A stretch of 64,000 nucleotides of DNA from an uncultured Pelagibacteraceae bacterium (GTDB taxonomy: Bacteria; Pseudomonadota; Alphaproteobacteria; Pelagibacterales; Pelagibacteraceae): the NCBI GenBank assembly GCA_902563575.1, contig CACEXV010000001.1, forward strand, positions 186,001 to 250,000. The letters run 5' to 3'. Position numbers and translations under genes: made by a program. Shown here piece after piece: positions 1 to 10,379 of the stretch (within the stretch, counting starts at the first letter, position 1; each line of letters starts with the position of its first letter). The notes below the pieces were generated by a model, which saw nothing but the letters and a program-made list of their open reading frames with translations, searched no databases and had not been told where the DNA came from.

Positions 1-290
1 ATTTGGTTTTCAAAATCATCCAGAATTACACACTCTACTTTATCTATTTTACTTAATGTTTTTTCACTAATTAAATTTGATTTAATGATAATTAAGCTGA
101 TCTTTTTATTTAATATATTTGCTAAATGAGTTTTTCCACACCCAGATGGACCATATAAATTGATTTTATTTCCTGGCCAATTTGGATAACTATCTATTAG
201 TTTATAAGCTTCGTAATTACTCGAAGATACATAGAAATCCCTTTCAAGATAATTTTTTTTGAATGGAAATTTTAAATATAATTGACTCAT
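1..290 (-). CDS. hda: Hda/DnaA-like regulatory ATPase (partial, runs off window start)
   Basis: Reverse complement from 290 reads MSQLYLKFPFKKNYLERDFYVSSSNYEAYKLIDSYPNWPGNKINLYGPSGCGKTHLANIL...; Walker A GPSGCGKTHL; sits next to purM as in many alphaproteobacteria. Confidence 0.8.
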   Translation of the reverse strand, partial: MSQLYLKFPFKKNYLERDFYVSSSNYEAYKLIDSYPNWPGNKINLYGPSGCGKTHLANILNKKISLIIIKSNLISEKTLSKIDKVECVILDDFENQ

Positions 291-1315
291 TTGTCGAAAT
301 TCAATTTCCAGTCATTATTTTTATATTTTAACGATAAATTCGATCTTCTTAAACTATTAGTTAATTTTTCTAATTTTCCGTAAAATTTTACCTTTATTTT
401 TATGTAATCTTTATTTATCTCTTGGAACCTCAAATACTCAACTGTATCTATGTTATTAAAAACTTCTCTAACATAATATATCTCACTAGTTTTTTTTAAA
501 TCTAATTGCGCATTTAAAAATGATGGTGTTTGTAAATCAATCATATTTTGAGTTTTGTAAATTTCGATAATTTCTGCGTCAATAAATTTTATAAGATTTA
601 CTTTATTTTCTATTTCATTTTCAATTTCTATATCATAAATAAGATTTTTAATTATTGGTTTCCCCCCTATAAATCCCTTTAATAGTATCTTAGTTTTTTT
701 GTCATTGATGTTAATTATAACAATTAAGTTATTTTGTAAGTTGTACTCTTCAAAAATGGTTTTAGTATCATAGTCGCCTATAGAATTATATTTTTTGATA
801 TTCTCAATAAATTCTATACTTTCAACTGGTAAAATATATTCTATTTGAGTGTTATCAACTTTCCAATTTTCAAAAAAATAATTTTTATCAAATATATATG
901 TCTTGTTATTCTCTATCAAAAGAGGAAAAAAAGTGATCTCGGTATCGTCAAAATCACAATAAGCAATTTTATTTTTAAAGAAAAAAGAATTTAGTTTTGA
1001 TCGGTCAAAAAAAATATTCGAGCTAATTGGGTCACTATTTTTTTTTGGTTCAATAATCTCATAATGAGATATTAAATTTTTAATTTCTTTTATGGATAAA
1101 CTCTGAAGTCTTTGATAATCTTTCTTTAGTAATATCTTCTTTGAAAGTTGATCAAATCCATCTTTAAAAAGATTATTAAAAAATTTATCTTTATTTTTAT
1201 AATATTTATTATCAATCTCTATATTATTCACATGAAAAATACTATTATTTGATAAAACATTTCCAGTTTTAAATAAAAAGAATATTATTAAAATTATTGC
1301 TGATATAAATTTCAT
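287..1315 (-). CDS. Secreted/periplasmic DUF2066-like protein
   Basis: 342 aa ORF with N-terminal signal sequence; position between hda and purM matches the DUF2066 neighbourhood. Confidence 0.55.
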   Translation of the reverse strand: MKFISAIILIIFFLFKTGNVLSNNSIFHVNNIEIDNKYYKNKDKFFNNLFKDGFDQLSKKILLKKDYQRLQSLSIKEIKNLISHYEIIEPKKNSDPISSNIFFDRSKLNSFFFKNKIAYCDFDDTEITFFPLLIENNKTYIFDKNYFFENWKVDNTQIEYILPVESIEFIENIKKYNSIGDYDTKTIFEEYNLQNNLIVIININDKKTKILLKGFIGGKPIIKNLIYDIEIENEIENKVNLIKFIDAEIIEIYKTQNMIDLQTPSFLNAQLDLKKTSEIYYVREVFNNIDTVEYLRFQEINKDYIKIKVKFYGKLEKLTNSLRRSNLSLKYKNNDWKLNFDK

Positions 1316-1335
1316 ATTACAATTACGTTAATATA

Positions 1336-2364
1336 ATGAATAAAGCCAAAATAAGTTATAAAAAAAGTGGTGTTAATATACAACTTGCAAACAGGTTTGT
1401 TGATCATATAGCTAGTTTGACTAGTAAAAATGTCAAAAATAGGAATTCGAAAAATAAATTCAAAAACATAGGTTCATTTGGTTCTTTATTTGATTTAAGT
1501 GAATACAAGATTAAAGATCCGGTAATAGTATCTAGCACCGATGGAGTTGGAACTAAATTAGAATTAGCTAACTATTTCAAAAAGTTCGACACAATAGGTA
1601 TAGACCTTGTTGCAATGTGCGTAAATGACCTGATTGTTCTGGGAGCCAAGCCTCTTTTTTTTTTAGATTATATTGCGATAGGTAAAATAAATTTAAAAAA
1701 AGTGAAAAAAATCTTAGCTGGTATAGTAAGTGGATGCAAACAATCGGATTGTGAATTAATTGGTGGAGAGACAGCTGAGATGCCTGGGACATATGAAAAA
1801 AATAAATTTGATCTGGCTGGTTTTTCTGTTGGAATAATTTCCAAAAAAAAAATACTAAAAAAAAACAATGTAAAGAAGGGAGATATAATATTAGCATTTC
1901 CTTCAAGTGGGTTACACTCTAATGGCTATTCATTAGTCAGACATATTTTAAAAAATAATAAGATACCGAAATCTTTATCTAAAGAACTTTTGAAGCCAAC
2001 AAAAATATACGTTAAAGAAATTAAAAAATTGGTTAGCAAGAATCTAATCAGTGCCGCAGCTCATATAACAGGTGGAGGTATATCAGAAAATATAGTTAGA
2101 TCGGTACCCTCTAATTTATCTGTTGAAATTGATTTAGCTAAAATAAAAACCCAGAAAATATTTTCATGGATTAAATCAAAAAATTTAGACGATTTAGAAA
2201 TGTTAAACACTTTTAATTGTGGAGTAGGTTTTTGTATTATAGTAAAAAAAAATAATCTCAAAAAAATATACAAATCTATCAAAGGCCCATATCAACCCTA
2301 TGAAATAGGTAGTATCAATAATTCAAAAAAACGCTTAAACTTTAAAAACAAAATTAAATGGTGA
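1336..2364 (+). CDS. purM: Phosphoribosylformylglycinamidine cyclo-ligase
   Basis: Motifs SSTDGVGTKLELA, ELIGGETAEMPGTY, SSGLHSNGYSLVR, HITGGGISEN. Confidence 0.96.
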   Translation: MNKAKISYKKSGVNIQLANRFVDHIASLTSKNVKNRNSKNKFKNIGSFGSLFDLSEYKIKDPVIVSSTDGVGTKLELANYFKKFDTIGIDLVAMCVNDLIVLGAKPLFFLDYIAIGKINLKKVKKILAGIVSGCKQSDCELIGGETAEMPGTYEKNKFDLAGFSVGIISKKKILKKNNVKKGDIILAFPSSGLHSNGYSLVRHILKNNKIPKSLSKELLKPTKIYVKEIKKLVSKNLISAAAHITGGGISENIVRSVPSNLSVEIDLAKIKTQKIFSWIKSKNLDDLEMLNTFNCGVGFCIIVKKNNLKKIYKSIKGPYQPYEIGSINNSKKRLNFKNKIKW

Positions 2365-2918
2365 AAAAAAATGCGAGTATCTTTATATCAGGAAAAGGAA
2401 CAAATCTTAAAAATATTTTAAACAAATCCATTGACTATACTTTTCCAATCCGTGTTAAATTAATTGTGTGTAGCTCTCGATATGCAAAGGGTTTAGTCTT
2501 TGCAAAGCAAAGGTCTATACCAATTTTTATAATTCAAAATAATTTGATCTCTCAAATGAAGTTAATAAATGAAATCAATAAAAGAAATATTTCAATAATT
2601 TGTCTAGCAGGTTTTATGAAAATATTGAGTAAAAGTTTTATAAGAGCATTAAATTTAAGAATATTAAATATACACCCTTCATTATTACCAAAATATAAAG
2701 GTTTAAACACTTATGAGAGAATTAAAAAAAACAAAGAAAAAAAGACCGGTTGCACAGTTCATTTTGTAAATGAAAAACTGGATTCTGGAAAAATTATTCT
2801 GAGAAAATATTTTTATATTTCTCCTAATGACGATTTTAAAGTTTTAAAATACAACACTCAAAAGCTTGAATATCTTGCATATCCGGAGGCTATTTATAAA
2901 TTATTTAGATACAATTAA
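2358..2918 (+). CDS. purN: Phosphoribosylglycinamide formyltransferase
   Basis: ISGKGTNLKNIL, LAGFMKILS, NIHPSLLPKYKG; overlaps purM by 7 bp. Confidence 0.93.
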   Translation: MVKKNASIFISGKGTNLKNILNKSIDYTFPIRVKLIVCSSRYAKGLVFAKQRSIPIFIIQNNLISQMKLINEINKRNISIICLAGFMKILSKSFIRALNLRILNIHPSLLPKYKGLNTYERIKKNKEKKTGCTVHFVNEKLDSGKIILRKYFYISPNDDFKVLKYNTQKLEYLAYPEAIYKLFRYN

Positions 2919-3325
2919 TTGTTAAAAAAAAAGTCTATTTCTTTTTTGGCATTATCTGGTGAGTCAGATCCGTGGACTGAATTTTTATCAATTGATAATC
3001 CATACATTTTTCTAATCGTATTTTCGTCCGCTTTCTTTGGGTCAGTCGCTCCCATCAATTTTCTATTCTTAAGAATGGCATCTTCCCCCTCTAAAATCAT
3101 AGCTATAATCGGACCAGAGGATAAGTATTTACATAAGTTATTGTAAAAAGGCTTAGTTTGATGAACTTTGTAAAATTCTGAAGCCTCTTCTACTGATAAT
3201 TTAATTTTTTTACTTTCAAGTATTTTCAGCTTATTTTTTAAAAATATTTCTTTAATTTTTTCAGAAAGATTTCTTTCAACGGCATCTGGTTTTATAATAG
3301 ATAAGGTTTGCTCGATATTACTCAT
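2915..3325 (-). CDS. ndk: Nucleoside diphosphate kinase
   Basis: TLSIIKPDAVERN, MGATDPKKADENTIRKMYG, NSVHGSDSP active-site His motif. Confidence 0.97.
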   Translation of the reverse strand: MSNIEQTLSIIKPDAVERNLSEKIKEIFLKNKLKILESKKIKLSVEEASEFYKVHQTKPFYNNLCKYLSSGPIIAMILEGEDAILKNRKLMGATDPKKADENTIRKMYGLSIDKNSVHGSDSPDNAKKEIDFFFNN

Positions 3326-4775
3326 AGTTCTCTTCGACTAATTGATTTAGTAATCTCACTCCAAATCCAGTGGCTCCTCCAGAATTTAGTGCACCACCAT
3401 ATTTTGAAAAGGCCATACCCGCTATATCTAAATGCGCCCATGGAGTTTTATTTAAAATAAATCTCTGTAAAAATTGCGCTGCGGTTGTTGATCCTGCTCC
3501 ACCGACATAATTTATGTTTTGCATATCAGCATTTTTTGAATTCATTAATTTATCATAATTTTTATGAAGCGGCATTCTCCAAACTTTTTCCTCAACTTTT
3601 TCACCTGCATTAAAAATTTGTTTAGACAATTTATCATCATTAGAAAAAAGCCCAGCATATTCTGATCCCAAACAAACTATTATTGCGCCCGTTAATGTCG
3701 CTAGATCAATAATAAATTTAGGTTTAAATTTTTTTTCAGTAAAAGTTAAAGCATCAGCTAAGACTAATCTTCCTTCCGCATCTGTGTTTAATACCTCTAT
3801 TGTTTTGCCGCTATAAGATTTTACGATATCTCCGGGTCTTTGTGCGTTGCCACTAACCATATTTTCTACAAGTCCAACTACACCAACTGCATTTACTTTT
3901 GCTTTTCTTAATGCCAAATTTTTCATTAATCCTACAACTGTAGCAGATCCCGCCATATCATAGGTCATATCTTCCATAAATCTTGCTGGTTTTAATGAAT
4001 AACCACCAGTGTCAAAACAAACACCCTTTCCAACAAATGCCAAAGGTTTGGAATTATTTTTCGCACCGTTCCATTCTAGTGTAACGAGGTATGAACCTCT
4101 AATACTTCCTTGGCCCACACCAAGTAAAGCATTCATACCAAGTTTTTTTAATTTTTTTTCATCGTAAACACTTACTTTTAATCCATTTTTACGGAGAGAA
4201 CTCAATCTTTTTGCGTATTCATCGGGATGTAAAATATTTCCCGGTTCAGATACTAGATCTCTAGCATAAAAAGTACCCTCCTCTAAAGCTTTAAATTTCA
4301 ATTGACTTTGAGATGAAGGTTTATTTTTGGTACCAACAACATTAAGTGAAATAAATCTTTTCTCCTTTTTTGATTTATATTTATTAAATTCATAAGATTT
4401 TAACTTTAGTCCATGAAGGAAGTGACCTAAAAAATTATCATGTTTACCAAATACACTGTCAGAGTTAACAAAATAATTACTATTTTTTCCAAAGTTTATA
4501 CGCCCAAATAATTCTGCTCCTAAATTTTCTATATCTGAAGTTTTTATGTTATTTTTAATTGAAACTAAAATTATTTTTCTTTTTGAACTCACTTCAAAAA
4601 CAAATAGATTTTTTTTAAGGTCGCTTGTTTTCAATATTTCATTTATATAAGTAAAATCAGATCCAGAAAGATATTTTTTCAAATTATTAGTATTGAACCT
4701 GTCATTTGTAAATAAAATTAGGTTGACTGAAGTGCCGCTAATTGTTTTTTTTGAGTAGCTGATTTCAATTGACAT
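3318..4775 (-). CDS. pepA: Leucyl aminopeptidase (M17)
   Basis: VGKGVCFDTGGYSLKP, NTDAEGRLVLADAL, signature of cytosol aminopeptidases. Confidence 0.95.
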   Translation of the reverse strand: MSIEISYSKKTISGTSVNLILFTNDRFNTNNLKKYLSGSDFTYINEILKTSDLKKNLFVFEVSSKRKIILVSIKNNIKTSDIENLGAELFGRINFGKNSNYFVNSDSVFGKHDNFLGHFLHGLKLKSYEFNKYKSKKEKRFISLNVVGTKNKPSSQSQLKFKALEEGTFYARDLVSEPGNILHPDEYAKRLSSLRKNGLKVSVYDEKKLKKLGMNALLGVGQGSIRGSYLVTLEWNGAKNNSKPLAFVGKGVCFDTGGYSLKPARFMEDMTYDMAGSATVVGLMKNLALRKAKVNAVGVVGLVENMVSGNAQRPGDIVKSYSGKTIEVLNTDAEGRLVLADALTFTEKKFKPKFIIDLATLTGAIIVCLGSEYAGLFSNDDKLSKQIFNAGEKVEEKVWRMPLHKNYDKLMNSKNADMQNINYVGGAGSTTAAQFLQRFILNKTPWAHLDIAGMAFSKYGGALNSGGATGFGVRLLNQLVEENYE

Positions 4776-4904
4776 AAGATTTAATAAGTTATTGTTAGGT
4801 ATATATGATCGAATATATCATATTTCAACATATTATTATTATGTTGTACTATCATAGGTTGAGTTTTAATTAAAGTTGCATTATTTATATACAATAAAAA
4901 CCCC

Positions 4905-6035
4905 ATGGTAAAAAACAAAATTTATAAATATTTTTCAATAGAAATTTTAAAATCATTTATTACCATCCTCTTTGCTTTTAGCATAGTCGCTTGGACAGTT
5001 AGATCTGTCAACTTTTTAGATTTAATAGTAGATAGTGGACATTCTTTAAGGTCCTACTTTATGTTCTCTATTTTAAATATTTCGGGAATTATTACTAAAT
5101 TTATACCTCTTAGTTTTTTATTGGCCTTAGTAGTTTCTATTTACAAATTCAATAATAAAAATGAATTAATGATAGTCTGGACCACTGGATTGAGCAAATT
5201 AAGATTGGCAAATCTATTTCTCTTTCTTTCTTTTGTAATAACTTTAATTCACTTATTATTCTCTTCTCTAATCACTCCTTATACTTTGAATAAATCTAGG
5301 TCCACACTCACTAATGATGAATTGGGAAATTTCTCTATAAATATGCGTGAAAATACTTTTACTGATACGTTTGCTGGAATCACGTTTTTCGTAGAAAAAA
5401 AAATTAACGACAGATTTTATAATATTTTTATTAGCGATGAAGAAAATAAATTTCAGAATGTTATTTCAACAAAAGAAAATAATAATAATTTAATAATTCT
5501 AGCTAAAGAGGGTTTTATCAGCCAAAAAAAACTTGTGTTATTTAATGGTAGAATACAATCTATTTCTAGTGATAACGAATTAGATGAGATTGTTTTCAAA
5601 AAAACAGAATTAGTATTAAGTAACTTTGACTCTCGGACTACTAAAGTTCCCAAAGTGCAAGAAATATCAACCAACTATTTGATGAGGTGTAATAATGGTG
5701 AAAATTTAGTGCTCATAAAAGATAATTACCACTGCCCAGAAAATAATTTAAGAAAAGAAACTGTAGCAAGAAGATTAGGGTTGCCTTTATACATTCCATT
5801 AGTATCAATAATTTGCTCTTTTCTTTTAAGGTCAAGAGGGAAAAATAGTGATAGTTTCTTTAAAAGATATTTTATTTTTTTAATTTCCTTCATAGCCTTA
5901 TTATCAGCTGAATTACTTTTAAGGTTCGCTGGATTTTCAGAGCTAAACACATTGTTATATTTTCTTATACCGATCATGGGATTACCGCTGTTATACTACA
6001 TGCTTAAAATAAATTTAGAAAAACAAGAAAGTTAA
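4905..6035 (+). CDS. lptF: LPS export ABC transporter permease LptF
   Basis: YjgP/YjgQ-type permease, followed directly by a second copy (lptG) and lptD. Confidence 0.88.
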   Translation: MVKNKIYKYFSIEILKSFITILFAFSIVAWTVRSVNFLDLIVDSGHSLRSYFMFSILNISGIITKFIPLSFLLALVVSIYKFNNKNELMIVWTTGLSKLRLANLFLFLSFVITLIHLLFSSLITPYTLNKSRSTLTNDELGNFSINMRENTFTDTFAGITFFVEKKINDRFYNIFISDEENKFQNVISTKENNNNLIILAKEGFISQKKLVLFNGRIQSISSDNELDEIVFKKTELVLSNFDSRTTKVPKVQEISTNYLMRCNNGENLVLIKDNYHCPENNLRKETVARRLGLPLYIPLVSIICSFLLRSRGKNSDSFFKRYFIFLISFIALLSAELLLRFAGFSELNTLLYFLIPIMGLPLLYYMLKINLEKQES

Positions 6036-6036
6036 G

Positions 6037-7125
6037 ATGATTAATGTAATTAATAAATATCTTATTCAAAAATTTTTAAAAATACTATTTAATTTTATAA
6101 TGGTATTTATTTGCATTGGCATTATTTTAAGTTTGTTTGAGGAGATAGAATTTTTTAAAAATTTAGATGTAAATTTGAATTTGCCTTTAATGTTGACTCT
6201 ATTAGTGATTCCAAATTGGCTAATTAAATTAATGCCTTTTATAATATTTTTTTCAGCAATGTGGTACTTGATATCAGCGCAAATAAATAAAGATTTATTA
6301 AACTTAAAAATCTTTGGAGTCTCTAACTTAAAAATTACTACAACCTTAAGTATATTAAGTTTTTTAATTGGATTGATAATTATAGTTCTTTTGACTCCAA
6401 TTACTTCTGCTCTCGTTACAAAATATGAAGCGACAAAAGCTCGATATTCAAAAGATGTTGATCATCTTGTTTCTATTAATAAAAATGGTGTATGGATAAA
6501 AGAAAGTTACTCAGATCAAATTAGGATAACAAATGCGAAAAAAATTGAAGATAATTACTTAATCGATGTCTCAATAAAAATTTTGAACAAAGATTTTGAT
6601 TTATTAAAAAGAATAAGATCTGAAAGAGTAAACATTATAGAAAACAAATGGGAGATTGAAAAACCAATTATATTTGATAGTCAAAATAAAAATAAAAATG
6701 ACGAAGATGTAATCAGCTTTTACTTAGTATCCAATTATAATTTAAATAAGCTTCAATCGTTATATAAAAATTTAGATACAATTTCTTTTCTAGATATAGT
6801 TTATAATAAGGACGATTTGCTTCAAAAAGGATATCAAAAAAGTCTTCTTTATGAAAAGCTTAATCTTTTTATCTCATTTCCTTTCTTTTTATTAATCATG
6901 GTTGTATTAGCCTCAATTTTTACTTTAGGAACAACTCGAAAATTTAACAATTTAAGATACTTATTTTTAGCAATTATAACAGGTGTTGTTATATTTTACT
7001 TGAGGGACTTATCTTTGGCTTTAGGGAAAACGGGCTTTATTCACCCAATTTTATCAATTTGGGTCCCAATACTTGCAATCAGTTTATATTGTTCGATAGG
7101 ATTAATACAAATAAATGAAAAATAG
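6037..7125 (+). CDS. lptG: LPS export ABC transporter permease LptG
   Basis: YjgP/YjgQ-like membrane protein in the lptF-lptG-lptD gene order. Confidence 0.87.
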   Translation: MINVINKYLIQKFLKILFNFIMVFICIGIILSLFEEIEFFKNLDVNLNLPLMLTLLVIPNWLIKLMPFIIFFSAMWYLISAQINKDLLNLKIFGVSNLKITTTLSILSFLIGLIIIVLLTPITSALVTKYEATKARYSKDVDHLVSINKNGVWIKESYSDQIRITNAKKIEDNYLIDVSIKILNKDFDLLKRIRSERVNIIENKWEIEKPIIFDSQNKNKNDEDVISFYLVSNYNLNKLQSLYKNLDTISFLDIVYNKDDLLQKGYQKSLLYEKLNLFISFPFFLLIMVVLASIFTLGTTRKFNNLRYLFLAIITGVVIFYLRDLSLALGKTGFIHPILSIWVPILAISLYCSIGLIQINEK

Positions 7126-9445
7126 TTTTATTATAATTTGTCTGTTAGTGATATCTAATTTTAATCCAGTGCTATCTGAAGAATTAAAATTAAATTCTAA
7201 TTCAATAAAATTAGATAAAAATAATAATTCAGTATCATTAAATGGAAATGTAAATGTTTCAGATAATTTTGGGAATTCCATTTCTACAGATCAGGCTATA
7301 TATAATAAGAATTCAGAAACATTAAAAACCATTGGTGAAACCAAATTAGAAACAAAAAATAGATATTTAGTAAAATCTAACAATATACTTTTCGATAATG
7401 TTCAAGGACTTGTTAGAAGCTCATTTCCATCAACAATTATTGATATTGATGGAAATCAAATTCAAGTTCCCATGTTTGAATATGACAGAAAAAAAAGTTT
7501 GTTTTTTTCAAAAGGAAAAATATTAATTAAAGATGTTAATGATAATGAGTATAAATTTTCAGAGATATATATTAATGAGAAAAACAAAAAAATTGTTGGG
7601 TCAGACTTAAGAGCACACTTTAATCAAAAAGATTTTAAACTAAATGAAGATAATGATCCTAGGTTCTATTCAAATATCTTAAGTTTAGATAACGAAGATT
7701 TAATTTTAGAAAAAGGGATATTTACCTATTGTAAGAATCGTGGTGAAGATAAATGCCCGCCATGGTCTATACAAGCAGAAAAAATCCAACACAGCTCAAC
7801 AAAAAAAACGATCTATTACTCTAATGCGGTGTTAAAAGTTTACGACTTTCCCATTTTCTATTTTCCAAAATTTAGTCACCCTGATCCCACTGTGGACCGT
7901 AGGTCAGGATTTTTAGTTCCGACACTATTAAATAGTTCTAATTTAGGTACAGGATTTTCTCTTCCATATTATGTAAATCTTTCAAAGGACAGAGACCTCA
8001 CATTGACCTCAGAATTGTATTCTAAAGAAAACCCATTGATATTAGCAGAGTATAGACAAGCTTTTAAAAATTCTTTTCTTCAAATAGATGCTGGGCATAC
8101 TGAAGGATATAAAAAAGTTACTAAGAAAAAAACGGACGGTGCAAGAAATCACTTATTTATAAAATATACATCAGGTATTCTTAAAAATAATGAAGAAAGA
8201 GGTTCATTTGAATTGAATCTTCAGCAAGTTTCAAATGAAACATATTTTAAAGTGTATGACATTGAAACAGATCTTATTGATAAAGAAAATAATATTGTAG
8301 AAAATTCAATTAAATTTGATTATTTATTTAAGGATGACTCTAGTATTAATACATCAATAGCTTCCTTCGAAAATTTATCAAAATCAGGTCACAAAAAATT
8401 TGAATATTTATTACCTTCTCTAATATATAACAAAAATTTAATTTCAGATTTAAATTTCGGTTCTTTAGACTTAAACACAAATTTAGAGGTAAAAAATTAT
8501 GATGTTAACAAACAAACTGAATTTTTTGTTAATGATTTGATATGGGAGTCTCCAATGAAAATTAATGATTTTGGTTTTGAAACTCAATATCTAGCTAAAA
8601 TGAAAGCTGTAAGTTATAATGCCGACAATACCTCTAAATTTAAGAACGAAAATAAAAATTATGAGGCTTACGGTGCATTAGGTTTGTCAGCAAAACTTCC
8701 TATGTTAAAAGAAAATAAAGATAAATCTTTTAGAGATTATTTTACACCGAAATTTTTATTAAGATACTCGCCAGGACATATGAGAAACATAGATGGTAAC
8801 TATAAGTTAAAATATGATGACGTTTTTAATATAGATAGAATAAATATTATTGATACTCTTGAGTCGGGTCTAAGTGCAAGTTTGGGATTTGAATATACTA
8901 AAAATAAGGTTGTTAATAATGAAACAAAGGAACTATTCTACACCTCTTTTGCCCAAATAATTAATGCTGAGGAGAATAATGACCGACCAGCACCAATTAA
9001 CAAAAAATATTCAGATTTAGTTGGAAAAACTAAATTAAATATATCCGATAATTTTAATTTAAATTATAATTATGCAATAGATCAGACGTTAAATGATGTC
9101 AATTTTAGTGAAATAGGCATGAATTATTTAAATGGACCTTTGCAATTTAATATTAATTACCTTGAAGAAAAAAACAATTATGGCAGCCAAGAATATGTCA
9201 AATCAGAATTAAATTACTCAATCGGTGAGAGTGGAAAATTATCCTTTTCAGCGAAACGGGACTTGTTAAAAAGTTCATCAGAATTTTATAACTTAAGTTA
9301 TCAGTATATAAACGATTGTTTGAGAGCAGGTATAGCTTATAGAAGAGAGTTTTATGTTGATAAAGATATAGAGGCTGAAAATTATTTAATGTTTACGATT
9401 GATATCGTGCCTTTTGGATCATTATCTTCTCCGACATTTAATTAA
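7115..9445 (+). CDS. lptD: LPS-assembly outer membrane protein LptD
   Basis: Signal peptide, OstA-like N-terminal domain, YFPKFSHPDPTVDRRSGFLVPTL motif, beta-rich C-terminus. Confidence 0.92.
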   Translation: MKNSFIIICLLVISNFNPVLSEELKLNSNSIKLDKNNNSVSLNGNVNVSDNFGNSISTDQAIYNKNSETLKTIGETKLETKNRYLVKSNNILFDNVQGLVRSSFPSTIIDIDGNQIQVPMFEYDRKKSLFFSKGKILIKDVNDNEYKFSEIYINEKNKKIVGSDLRAHFNQKDFKLNEDNDPRFYSNILSLDNEDLILEKGIFTYCKNRGEDKCPPWSIQAEKIQHSSTKKTIYYSNAVLKVYDFPIFYFPKFSHPDPTVDRRSGFLVPTLLNSSNLGTGFSLPYYVNLSKDRDLTLTSELYSKENPLILAEYRQAFKNSFLQIDAGHTEGYKKVTKKKTDGARNHLFIKYTSGILKNNEERGSFELNLQQVSNETYFKVYDIETDLIDKENNIVENSIKFDYLFKDDSSINTSIASFENLSKSGHKKFEYLLPSLIYNKNLISDLNFGSLDLNTNLEVKNYDVNKQTEFFVNDLIWESPMKINDFGFETQYLAKMKAVSYNADNTSKFKNENKNYEAYGALGLSAKLPMLKENKDKSFRDYFTPKFLLRYSPGHMRNIDGNYKLKYDDVFNIDRINIIDTLESGLSASLGFEYTKNKVVNNETKELFYTSFAQIINAEENNDRPAPINKKYSDLVGKTKLNISDNFNLNYNYAIDQTLNDVNFSEIGMNYLNGPLQFNINYLEEKNNYGSQEYVKSELNYSIGESGKLSFSAKRDLLKSSSEFYNLSYQYINDCLRAGIAYRREFYVDKDIEAENYLMFTIDIVPFGSLSSPTFN

Positions 9446-9446
9446 G

Positions 9447-10379
9447 ATGGCCAAAGTAATAAAAATACTATGTGTTATTTTTATATTTATATATCAGAAC
9501 GCGTATCCTCAGGTAGATAACAAAATTTTAGTAAAAGTAGATAACAAAATAATTACTAATTATGATCTTGTCAGAGAAACAAGAACCTTATTATTAATCA
9601 ATAATATTGAGTTTAATAATGATAATTATATTAAGACTAAAGCAATAGCTCTAAATGGTTTAATAGATAGATCTCTTAAATTATCCGAAATTGAAAAATA
9701 CGAAATTGAAAAATTTAATAAGCTAGAATTAAGTTCATATATTGATAATCTTGCAAAATCTCAAAATATTACAGTTTTAGAATTAAAAAAAAAGTTCGCA
9801 AATAATAACTTAAATTATGATACATTTATCGAGAATTTAAAAGTTGGTTATATCTGGAATTCTTTAATTTTTGATTTATATAAAAATCAGATAGAAATTA
9901 ATACGGTTGAAATTGAAAATGAGTTAGAACAAATAGTTAATATTGGCAAAACCCTTCAAAAATTTAATATTTCAGAGATAGAGATTTCAGCAAAAAATAT
10001 AAGTGAAAAAAAGATGGTAGAGATATACGAATTTATAAATAAATTTGGATATGAAGAAGCAGTCAAGAAGTTTAGTACTTCTGAGTCAGCTCTGAATAAT
10101 GGAAAACTGGGCTGGATAAGCGAAAATGAACTTCAAAATGTGTACAGTCGAGAATTAAAAAAACTTAAAGTTGGTGAAATTACACAACCTATTAAAAAAA
10201 ATAATAAACTTATAATTCTGAAACTTAATGACAAGGAGACAGAACAAAAAATCGTAGAGAACATTGAAGAATTGAGAAAAAAATTGATAAACCAAAAAAA
10301 AAATAAAAAATTAAATTTATTTTCAAAGTCGCATTTAAGTCAACTTGAAAGAACGGTCTTGGTAGAAAAATATGAGTAA
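9447..10379 (+). CDS. surA: SurA-like periplasmic peptidyl-prolyl isomerase (single parvulin domain)
   Basis: MAKVIKILCVIFIF signal peptide; NGKLGWISENEL parvulin motif; lies between lptD and pdxA. ORF track starts at 9399, but ATG 9447 just after the lptD stop is more likely. Confidence 0.8.
   Translation: MAKVIKILCVIFIFIYQNAYPQVDNKILVKVDNKIITNYDLVRETRTLLLINNIEFNNDNYIKTKAIALNGLIDRSLKLSEIEKYEIEKFNKLELSSYIDNLAKSQNITVLELKKKFANNNLNYDTFIENLKVGYIWNSLIFDLYKNQIEINTVEIENELEQIVNIGKTLQKFNISEIEISAKNISEKKMVEIYEFINKFGYEEAVKKFSTSESALNNGKLGWISENELQNVYSRELKKLKVGEITQPIKKNNKLIILKLNDKETEQKIVENIEELRKKLINQKKNKKLNLFSKSHLSQLERTVLVEKYE

Noticed and set aside
1577-1906. Antisense ORFs inside purM (1577-1906, 1668-1868, 2061-2282)
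   Set aside because: Opposite strand to a confidently assigned purM; no recognisable motifs; expected by chance from low-complexity AT-rich sequence.
4826-4846. Reading the CAACATA/TATGTTG dyad as a transcription terminator
   Set aside because: It lies between two divergent gene starts, AT-rich stem, so a terminator is unlikely; kept only as a possible operator.
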